DNA of 10,652 nt from CAZDYI01 sp964509765 (lineage in GTDB: Bacteria; Pseudomonadota; Gammaproteobacteria; Tethybacterales; Tethybacteraceae), in assembly GCA_964509765.1 (NCBI GenBank), contig CAZDYI010000059.1, positions 1 through 10,652 on the forward strand, in the 5' to 3' direction. The position numbers and the translations under genes are program-made. A model generated the notes under the pieces. It searched no databases. It was not told where the DNA came from and worked only from the letters and a program-made list of their open reading frames with translations. Below are positions 1-6,199 of this stretch, one piece after another (the first letter of the stretch is position 1; every line of letters begins with the position of its first letter).

Positions 1-1962
1 GGCCTGGTGTGCTTCATGATCTCGCTCGTTCTGATGTTCGTCCCGACCTTCCTCGCAGGCATGTCCCTGCCGCTGCTGACCCGCGAGGCGATGGCGAGCC
101 GGGGCGAGAGATCGATCGGGGCCGTGTACGCATGGAACACCCTCGGAGCGATTGCGGGGATCATCCTTGCGGTCCATATGTTGCTGCCGGTGACCGGCAT
201 CAAGCATGCCCTTACGATCGGCGCCGCGGTGGACCTCGGCCTCGGGGCGATGCTCATCCGCCTCGCCCAGCCGCGCCTGTTTAGGGCAGGCCTTGCGGCG
301 GCGGCAGCGGCCGCCGCGGTCGCCGTTGCCCACGCCCCCCTCGACCTGAGCTTGCTTGCAAGCGGCCCCTTCCGGAGCAATATCTCAGAGAAGGGGAGGG
401 CCGAGGTGCTGTTCCACAGGCACGGAAAGACGTCGTCAATTTTCATCTCCGACATCGGTGAATCAAAGTCCATGCTGACCAACGGCAAGTCAGATGGCGC
501 GCTTTCCGGCTCGCGGGAGGGGTCGGCTCCGCCGACCTTTGACATGTTCACCAACTCCCTCGCCTCCGCGCTTGCCTTGATGCACAACCCGGAGGCGCGC
601 AGCGCCGCGGTAATCGGCCTCGGGACCGGGATGACCTCGAACACAATTCTCCTGTCCGACGAGCTGGAGTTGCTTGAGAGCCTCGAGATCGAGAGCGCGG
701 TAATAGAGGGCCTGGACGAGTTCTGGACAAGCTCCGAGCTGCTCGGCGACCCGCGCTCGACGATCGTCCAGGGCGACGCGAAGACGCACATGGCCTCCAG
801 ACCGCCGGGCTACTACGACGTCATCGTCTCGATCCCCTCAAACGCCTGGGTGAGCGGCATTTCGAGCCTGTTTTCCGTCGAGCACTTCAGGCACATGAAG
901 AGGTCGCTATCCTCGGGCGGCGTCCTCGTCCAGTGGTTCCACCTGTACGAGAGCAACCCGGAGGCGGTGGCGTCGATCGTCTCGGCGGTGTCCGAGGTGT
1001 TCCCCGACTACATGCTGTTCCAGCTTGCCGGCCGGGACGTGGCCATCGTGACCTCTCCCGACGACGGCCTGCCCGGCAGGCTGCGCGACGACGCGCTCGA
1101 GCTGATGCCGAGGCTCGCGGAGCGGCTCGAGGGCTACGGGATCAGGAGCGTCAACGACGCGAGGGCGCTTGCCATGGGCAACAGCAAGGCGCTCCAGCCG
1201 TACTTCGACACTTTCCGGGTTGGCGCGAACTCCGACTACTTCCCGCTGCTCGACCGCCACGCCGCGCTGGGCTTCTTCCGCAGGACCACCTACAGCCTGT
1301 CCGTGACGTTCTCCCAGCATGGGTACCTGTTCAGCGACGAGGTCCTGCAGGGCGTGCGCCTGCGGGAGCCTTTCGCCCGGGTGTCCGGCAGCAGGCATGT
1401 CTCAAGGCAGGATGTGGTGTCGCTGGCCATGCAGGCCCTTGACACGTCGGTTCCTCTGAGCGTTGCGTTTGGCCATGCCTATGACTTTCTCGGCTACACC
1501 GATGAGATCAGGACGGCGCTCGACAGCCGCTGCCCCTCCGAGGAGGACGAGCTCATCCAGAGGGCTGTTGCCTTGCTGGACCTGGCCGAGCTCTACGGGT
1601 CGGCCTATTATCCGGAGGAGATGGAAAGTTACTGGGAGCGCGTCAACAGGGAGGTTCCCTGCCTATCAGAGATCAGGGCCGCAGAGTCCTCGGGAAAGAT
1701 CGTCGACTACATGGAGGCGCTCGCGACGGGCAGCCCCGGGGATGTGGTCGCGACGGTCGAGGCCTTGCTCGGAAGCTCCGGCCAGCTCAGCGCCGACAGC
1801 GACGTCGCCGCGCTGACCAGGATGATGGTCGCCCTGATGAGGGACGGCAGGCCGCGCGAGGCAATCAAGGCCAGCCTGAGGCTGGGCCCGCAAGCCGACG
1901 CCTCATCCCTCCATGCTATCAGGCTCATCGGCGCCCACGCGCTGGCCGCAGACCGGAACTGA
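1..1962 (+). CDS. Fused membrane/spermidine-synthase-like protein, copy A (5' partial)
   Basis: The reading frame is open from base 1 and aligns with copy B (3206-6199) from about copy-B residue 341, so the start and roughly the first half of the membrane domain lie outside the window; the in-frame GTG at 7 is an internal codon. Visible parts in order: the last membrane helices (motif GAVYAWNTLGAIAG near 120-160), an alanine-rich helix (about 285-335), a Rossmann-like SAM-binding domain with VIGLGTGMT from 610 and EIES in place of the usual EI(D/E)P, GDAKTH with its Asp at 775-777, then YDVIVSIPSNAW near 815-850. A helical C-terminal extension runs from about 1300 to 1962 and carries two cysteines (SRCPSEED, EVPCL) conserved in copy B. 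Known of the family: membrane helices fused to a spermidine-synthase fold, function mostly unproven. The active-site motif lacks an acidic residue, so genuine spermidine synthase activity is doubtful. A 120-nt gap separates it from prpC. Confidence 0.85.
   Translation, partial: GLVCFMISLVLMFVPTFLAGMSLPLLTREAMASRGERSIGAVYAWNTLGAIAGIILAVHMLLPVTGIKHALTIGAAVDLGLGAMLIRLAQPRLFRAGLAAAAAAAAVAVAHAPLDLSLLASGPFRSNISEKGRAEVLFHRHGKTSSIFISDIGESKSMLTNGKSDGALSGSREGSAPPTFDMFTNSLASALALMHNPEARSAAVIGLGTGMTSNTILLSDELELLESLEIESAVIEGLDEFWTSSELLGDPRSTIVQGDAKTHMASRPPGYYDVIVSIPSNAWVSGISSLFSVEHFRHMKRSLSSGGVLVQWFHLYESNPEAVASIVSAVSEVFPDYMLFQLAGRDVAIVTSPDDGLPGRLRDDALELMPRLAERLEGYGIRSVNDARALAMGNSKALQPYFDTFRVGANSDYFPLLDRHAALGFFRRTTYSLSVTFSQHGYLFSDEVLQGVRLREPFARVSGSRHVSRQDVVSLAMQALDTSVPLSVAFGHAYDFLGYTDEIRTALDSRCPSEEDELIQRAVALLDLAELYGSAYYPEEMESYWERVNREVPCLSEIRAAESSGKIVDYMEALATGSPGDVVATVEALLGSSGQLSADSDVAALTRMMVALMRDGRPREAIKASLRLGPQADASSLHAIRLIGAHALAADRN
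65..319 (+). repeat. Near-identical paralogous tract, copy A side
   Basis: This 255-nt stretch matches 4290-4544 in copy B at 243 of 255 positions by hand alignment, without gaps. It includes two perfectly identical blocks, 65-162 (98 nt) and 196-281 (86 nt). It encodes the last membrane helices and the alanine-rich segment. Identity drops sharply immediately after 319. Confidence 0.9.
928..983 (+). repeat. Second identical paralogous block, copy A side
   Basis: A 56-nt block is identical to 5147-5202 of copy B, including third codon positions. It encodes VQWFHLYESNPEAVASIVS in the synthase-like domain and is flanked by visibly diverged sequence. Confidence 0.85.
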
Positions 1963-1964
1963 AC

Positions 1965-2000
1965 GGGTCTGCAGGGGGCGCGGTCACGGGCGGCAGACCC
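1965..2000. repeat. Perfect 8-bp inverted repeat after copy A
   Basis: GGGTCTGC (1965-1972) and GCAGACCC (1993-2000) are exact reverse complements separated by 20 nt. The repeat begins three bases after the copy A stop codon. Its right arm overlaps the compact hairpin at 1987-2009, so the two structures could not form at once in RNA. Confidence 0.6.
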
Positions 2001-2009
2001 TGCTGCCCG
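1987..2009 (+). terminator. Strong GC hairpin in the copy A-prpC gap (possible terminator or leader structure)
   Basis: CGGGCGGCAG (1987-1996) pairs with CTGCTGCCCG (2000-2009) over 10 bp, with one G-U pair and a 3-nt loop ACC. It lies 24 nt downstream of the copy A stop codon. No T-run follows on the plus strand, so it is not a canonical Rho-independent terminator; it could be a weak terminator, an mRNA 3'-end stabiliser, or part of a prpC leader. Weaker pairings follow it: CCGCC/GGCGG (2007-2011/2021-2025) and CAGGAAA/TTTCCTG (2013-2019/2042-2048). The hairpin itself is clear; its function is inference. Confidence 0.4.
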
Positions 2010-2082
2010 CCTCAGGAAAAGGCGGAATAAAATTGCCCGACTTTCCTGGGGGGCGGCCCGACGATGCGGATGACGGAGCGAG

Positions 2083-3198
2083 ATGACTGAGAAGGGGCAG
2101 GGCCTGCGGGGCGTCAGCGCAGGCAGGACCGCGGTTTGCACAGTCGGCGACGGCCACGACCTTTTTTACCGCGGCTACCCGATCGGCGAGCTGGTCCGCG
2201 AGTGCTCCTTCGAGGAGGTCGCTCACCTTCTGCTGCGCGGCGAGCTTCCGACGTCCTCAGAGCTCGAGGACTACAAGGCCCATCTCGGGGCTCAGCGCTC
2301 TTTGCCGCAGCAGGTCAAGGACGCTCTTGCCCTGGTTCCGGCCGCGGCCCACCCGATGGACGCCTGCAAGGTCGCTGCGGCGCACCTCGGGATCGCCGAG
2401 CCCGAGGCCGAGCCCACCCCTGAGGAGGCTCTCGCGAGCGCAGAGCGGATGTTGGCGATGATGCCGACGGCGCTCTGCCACTGGTACCGCACGGCCAACG
2501 GTCTGGAGCCTCCCAAGGACCCGCCTCCGGGCATTGCCGCGGGGTTTTTGGAGATGCTCCGCGGCAGCCCGCCGAGCGAGGTGCACGCGAGGTCGCTTGA
2601 CGTGGCGCTAATCCTCTACGCCGAGCACGAGTTCAACGCCTCGACCTTCGCGGCGAGGGTGGTCACGGCGACCCGTGCGGATTTCCACTCGGCTGCGGTC
2701 GCGGCGATCGGCGCGCTGAAGGGCCCGCTGCACGGCGGAGCCAACGAGGCGGCGATGACGCTCATCGAGCGCTTCGACGACCCGGAGAAGGTGCCCGAAG
2801 AGGTGCGCAGGATGCTCGAGGCCAAGGAGCTGATCATGGGCTTCGGCCACGCCGTCTACAAGAAGGGCGACCCGCGCAGCCCGATCATCAGGGACGTCTC
2901 GCGATCGCTGTCGCAGGGCCACGACGAGGAGGTGCTGTTCGCGGTCTCGGAGGCGATCGACAGGACGGTAAGCGAGGAGAAGGGCCTGTTCACCAACCTC
3001 GACTTCTACGCCGCGACCGCGTTCCGCTTCCTCGGTGCGCCGACTCCGCTGTTCACCCCGCTGTTCGTCTGCTCGCGGCTTTCCGGCTGGGGCGCGCACG
3101 TCATCGAGCAGAGGACCGACCGGACCTTGATCAGGCCCGGCGCCGACTACGTCGGCCCCGAGCCCCGCCCGGTTCCGGCGATCAAAGACCGCAGCTGA
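2083..3198 (+). CDS. prpC: 2-methylcitrate synthase (citrate synthase family)
   Basis: This 371-residue cytosolic enzyme is predicted to condense propionyl-CoA with oxaloacetate to give 2-methylcitrate, the entry step of the methylcitrate cycle. It aligns along its length with E. coli PrpC as I recall it: GVSAGRTAVCTVG at the N terminus, FYRGYPIGEL, FEEVAHLLL, HPMD, YAEHEFNAST (180-189), GPLHGGANEA (214-223), GFGHAVYKKGDPR (253-265), NLDFYAA (305-311), GWGAHVIEQR (335-344) and YVGPE. The catalytic triad His217, His256, Asp307 has the same spacing (39 and 51 residues) as His235, His274, Asp325 of E. coli PrpC. The ATG at 2083 follows a GGAG at 2075-2078, and nearby upstream ATGs are out of frame. 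Co-transcription with prpD favours methylcitrate over ordinary citrate synthase, although such enzymes often accept acetyl-CoA too. The stop lies 7 nt before the next gene's GTG. Confidence 0.95.
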   Translation: MTEKGQGLRGVSAGRTAVCTVGDGHDLFYRGYPIGELVRECSFEEVAHLLLRGELPTSSELEDYKAHLGAQRSLPQQVKDALALVPAAAHPMDACKVAAAHLGIAEPEAEPTPEEALASAERMLAMMPTALCHWYRTANGLEPPKDPPPGIAAGFLEMLRGSPPSEVHARSLDVALILYAEHEFNASTFAARVVTATRADFHSAAVAAIGALKGPLHGGANEAAMTLIERFDDPEKVPEEVRRMLEAKELIMGFGHAVYKKGDPRSPIIRDVSRSLSQGHDEEVLFAVSEAIDRTVSEEKGLFTNLDFYAATAFRFLGAPTPLFTPLFVCSRLSGWGAHVIEQRTDRTLIRPGADYVGPEPRPVPAIKDRS

Positions 3199-3200
3199 GG
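3197..3200 (+). promoter_or_regulatory. Ribosome binding site deciding the GTG start of copy B
   Basis: GAGG at 3197-3200 overlaps the prpC TGA stop and lies 5 nt before the GTG at 3206. This spacing supports GTG 3206 as the start, and placement on the stop codon suggests translational coupling from prpC. The next in-frame GTG (3251) falls inside the first membrane helix and would remove part of it. Confidence 0.6.
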
Positions 3201-3205
3201 CTCCC

Positions 3206-6199
3206 GTGACGGAAGGCCGGGCCCGCGGCCTGCCGCCCGCATGGCTGGGCGTGTCGGCTCTGGTCATGTCCGGCTTCGCCGGGCTGGTCTACGAGGCCAC
3301 CTGGGCGCGCTACCTCAAGGGCGTGCTGGGGCACGAGGCGTACGCTCAGGCGTTGGTGCTCGGGATCTTCCTCGGCGGCCTCGCGGCCGGTGCGGCGCTG
3401 GCGGGCAGGCACATCGGCCGCATCCGGCACCCGTTGGTCGGCTACGCGGTGATCGAGGCCGTCCTGGCCTTGGCGGCGGTTTACTTCCACGACGTGTTCG
3501 TCGCGATCCGCGGCGCCCTGGAGGGCGGCGCGCAGGGTGCGTCGGTGCCGGCGCGCTGGGTCGCGATGACCCTGATGATCGCTCCGCAGTCGGTGATGCT
3601 CGGCGCGACCTTCCCGCTGCTGGCCGCGGCGATGACGCGCTCGGACCCGGAAAGAAGCGGCCGGACCGTCGCGGCCCTGTACTTCGCCAACAGCTTCGGA
3701 GGGGTGGTTGGATCCCTGTCCGTGGGCTTCTTCCTCGTTGACCTGGGAGGGCTTCCGGGATCGATGTACGGCGGGGCCCTTGCGAGCGGAGCGGCCGGCC
3801 TCGTCGCTTGGGCAGGGCACCACCGCTACGACACCCCTTCGCCCATCCCCGCAAGGGACCTTGCCCCAACCTCCGGTTCGTCCCGCCCGGGGCTGCTGCA
3901 TGTTTTGGCGCTGGTCTCCTTCGGAACGGGGCTGGCCTCGCTGGTCTACGAGATCGTCTGGATCAGGATGCTCGCGCTGGTGGTCGGCTCGTCGACTCGC
4001 GCGTTCGAGATCATGCTCGCCGCGTTCATCCTCGGCCTGGCCCTCGGCGGCCTGTTCATCAGGCGCTGGACCGACCGGCCCGGCCGGCTGCGCCTGCTGG
4101 CATGGGCCCAGCTTCTGATGGGAACCTCCGTCATAGCGACGCTGTTCTCGTACGAGGAGTTGTTTCGTGTCCTCGAATATTCCCGGGCGTCCATCCCCAA
4201 GTCCGACGCCGGCTACCTGGTCTACGGATTCGTGTGCTTCCTGATCTCGCTCGCCCTCATGTTCCTGCCGACCTTCCTTGCCGGCATGACCCTGCCGCTG
4301 CTGACCCGCGAGGCGATGGCGAGCCGGGGCGAGAGATCGATCGGGGCCGTGTACGCATGGAACACCCTCGGAGCGATTGCGGGGATCCTGCTTGCGGTCC
4401 ACGTTCTGCTTCCGGCGGCAGGCATCAAGCATGCCCTTACGATCGGCGCCGCGGTGGACCTCGGCCTCGGGGCGATGCTCATCCGCCTCGCCCAGCCGCG
4501 CCTGTTCAGGGCGGGCCTTGCGGCGGCGGCAGCGGCCGCCGCGGCCGCCCTCGTCCATGCGCCTTTGGACCCGAAGCTCCTGATGAGCGGACCGTACAGA
4601 CAGTTGCCGAAGCATGAGTTTGACATTGTGTTCCACGAGGACGGCAAGACGTCCTCGATATTTGTCACGGAGACCCCATACAGCAGGTCCCTGGTCAACA
4701 ACGGTAAGGGCGAGGGCGCCCTCACAGGCACAGGTGACGTAGATCCGCTGTCGAGCTACGACATGCAAACCAACACCGTCTCCGCCGCCCTGGCCCTCAT
4801 GCACAGGCCTGATGCCAGGGCCGCGGGGGTGATCGGCGTCGGGACCGGCCTCACGGCCAACACCCTGTTGCTGTCGGACGAGCTTGGGGAGCTGGAGACC
4901 ATCGAGATCGAGCCTGCTGTCCTCGAGGCCCTCGACTTTTTCTGGGCCGCCGACGATCTGCGCACGGACCCCCGCTCGCGTCTAATAGAGGGCGACGCAA
5001 AGACGCACATGGCTTCCAAGCCGCCAGGCTCCTACGACATCATCGTCTCCATCCCGTCCAACCCGTGGGTGAGCGGCGTTTCGAACCTGTTCACAGTCGA
5101 GCACTTCCGGCACATGAGGAGGTCGCTCTCCGACGACGGGGTCCTTGTCCAGTGGTTCCACCTGTACGAGAGCAACCCGGAGGCGGTGGCGTCGATCGTC
5201 TCCGCCGTCACGGAAGTGTTCCCTGACTACATGCTGTTCCAGCTTTCCCGTTCGGACGTCGCGCTGGTGACGTCCCCTGACCCGGACATTCCCGGAAGGC
5301 TGAGGGACGACGCGCTTGAGAAGATGCCCAGGCTGGCGAAGCGGCTTAAGCTTTACAACATCAGGTCGGTCAACGACGCCAGGACCACAGCCTTGGGCAA
5401 CAGGGAATTCTTCGAGCCTTACTTCGACACCTTCAGAATCGGACCGAACTCCGACTACTTCCCTCATCTCGACCGCCACGCTGCCCTGGGGTTTTTCCGT
5501 AGCACGCATTACAGCCTGCTTTTCATGGCAGAGAAGTTCGGCCACCTGTTCAACGGCGGCGCCCTGCCCGGGGCCCGGTCTCGGGAACCGCATGTCCAGG
5601 TCACGCGAACCGATCTCAATCCCAGGCAGGAAGCCGCCTCGCTGTCCCTGGCCGCCCTTGACGCCTCGATTCCGCTCAGCGTGTCCTTCCGTGAAGTGTT
5701 CGAGGGTTTCAAGAACGCCGAGGCGGCCGAAGGGCTTTTTGACACGCGCTGTTCAGAGGATGACCAGGACAGGCTTGAGAGGTCGCTATGGCTGCTGGAC
5801 GCCACCGAGTTCCACGGAGCCGCACTGTACAGGGAGGAGATGGAGCGATATTGGCGTCGGGTCACCGAGGAGGTTCCCTGCCTGGAGGAAATCAGGGGAA
5901 GCGACCATTCAGGCAGGCTCCTAGACTACATGGAGGCGATGGCAACGGGCAGCACCGGGGAGGTGGTCGCGTCGGTCGACGCCTTGCTTGGACGGGTGGA
6001 ACAGATCAGTTCCACGGCCGATGCCACCGCTCTCACGAGAATGATGGCGGCAATGATCGAGGAGGGCCGGCCACGCGACGCCGTCAAGGAGAGCCTGAGG
6101 CTGAACTTGCTGGCGGATGTCCCGGCGCGCCATGCGGTAAGGCTCATCGGGGCGCACGCGCTGGCACGCGAGGAAGGCGCGGAGCAGGCAGGGTCATGA
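3206..6199 (+). CDS. Fused multi-pass membrane/spermidine-synthase-like protein, copy B
   Basis: The protein is 997 residues with a GTG start. Residues 12-452 hold about twelve or thirteen hydrophobic helices in two related halves: GFAGLVYEATWARYL (23-37) is echoed by GLASLVYEIVWIRML (242-256), and LYFANSFGGVVG (158-169) by VYAWNTLGAIAG (382-393). An alanine-rich helix (437-449) precedes a Rossmann-like domain with SAM motif VIGVGTGLT (542-550), acidic EIEP (567-570) and GDAKTH (596-601). At YDIIVSIPSNPW (610-621) the position that is Asp in spermidine synthases, and Glu in the SEPSNPW pattern I recall for membrane-fused relatives, is Ile616; the later Asp is Asn619. Residues 770-997 form a mainly helical extension I do not recognise, with Cys849 and Cys892 the only cysteines outside the membrane domain. 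No speD is in view. Family membership is clear; substrate is unknown, and position between prpC and prpD suggests a role tied to propionate metabolism. The stop overlaps the prpD start as ATGA. Confidence 0.9.
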   Translation: MTEGRARGLPPAWLGVSALVMSGFAGLVYEATWARYLKGVLGHEAYAQALVLGIFLGGLAAGAALAGRHIGRIRHPLVGYAVIEAVLALAAVYFHDVFVAIRGALEGGAQGASVPARWVAMTLMIAPQSVMLGATFPLLAAAMTRSDPERSGRTVAALYFANSFGGVVGSLSVGFFLVDLGGLPGSMYGGALASGAAGLVAWAGHHRYDTPSPIPARDLAPTSGSSRPGLLHVLALVSFGTGLASLVYEIVWIRMLALVVGSSTRAFEIMLAAFILGLALGGLFIRRWTDRPGRLRLLAWAQLLMGTSVIATLFSYEELFRVLEYSRASIPKSDAGYLVYGFVCFLISLALMFLPTFLAGMTLPLLTREAMASRGERSIGAVYAWNTLGAIAGILLAVHVLLPAAGIKHALTIGAAVDLGLGAMLIRLAQPRLFRAGLAAAAAAAAAALVHAPLDPKLLMSGPYRQLPKHEFDIVFHEDGKTSSIFVTETPYSRSLVNNGKGEGALTGTGDVDPLSSYDMQTNTVSAALALMHRPDARAAGVIGVGTGLTANTLLLSDELGELETIEIEPAVLEALDFFWAADDLRTDPRSRLIEGDAKTHMASKPPGSYDIIVSIPSNPWVSGVSNLFTVEHFRHMRRSLSDDGVLVQWFHLYESNPEAVASIVSAVTEVFPDYMLFQLSRSDVALVTSPDPDIPGRLRDDALEKMPRLAKRLKLYNIRSVNDARTTALGNREFFEPYFDTFRIGPNSDYFPHLDRHAALGFFRSTHYSLLFMAEKFGHLFNGGALPGARSREPHVQVTRTDLNPRQEAASLSLAALDASIPLSVSFREVFEGFKNAEAAEGLFDTRCSEDDQDRLERSLWLLDATEFHGAALYREEMERYWRRVTEEVPCLEEIRGSDHSGRLLDYMEAMATGSTGEVVASVDALLGRVEQISSTADATALTRMMAAMIEEGRPRDAVKESLRLNLLADVPARHAVRLIGAHALAREEGAEQAGS
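4290..4544 (+). repeat. Near-identical paralogous tract, copy B side
   Basis: This is the partner of 65-319, with 243 of 255 positions identical and no gaps. The perfect blocks here are 4290-4387 and 4421-4506. Most of the 12 differences cluster in the 33-nt stretch between them (4388-4420). Confidence 0.9.
5147..5202 (+). repeat. Second identical paralogous block, copy B side
   Basis: This is the partner of 928-983, 56 nt identical. The offset between copies is 4219 here versus 4225 in the first tract, showing a net 6-nt (two-codon) length change between the tracts. Confidence 0.85.

Noticed and set aside
7..9. GTG as the true start of copy A
   Set aside because: Alignment to copy B shows this codon lies inside a membrane helix (equivalent to Val343 of copy B); the gene is cut by the window edge.
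289..330. GCG/GCC repeat tract as a tandem repeat or slippage element
   Set aside because: It encodes an alanine-rich membrane helix with mixed alanine codons and has the same length in copy B apart from point changes, so no unit expansion is visible.
3182..4804. 540-codon open frame on the minus strand
   Set aside because: It lies antisense to copy B, is rich in Arg, Gly, Asp and Gln, shows no recognisable domain and is a typical mirror frame of high-GC coding DNA.
5788..6195. In-frame upstream extension of prpD
   Set aside because: The frame is open, but it overlaps copy B coding sequence, has Gly/Arg-rich composition and no PrpD homology; ATG 6196 gives the expected length and a coupled ATGA start.
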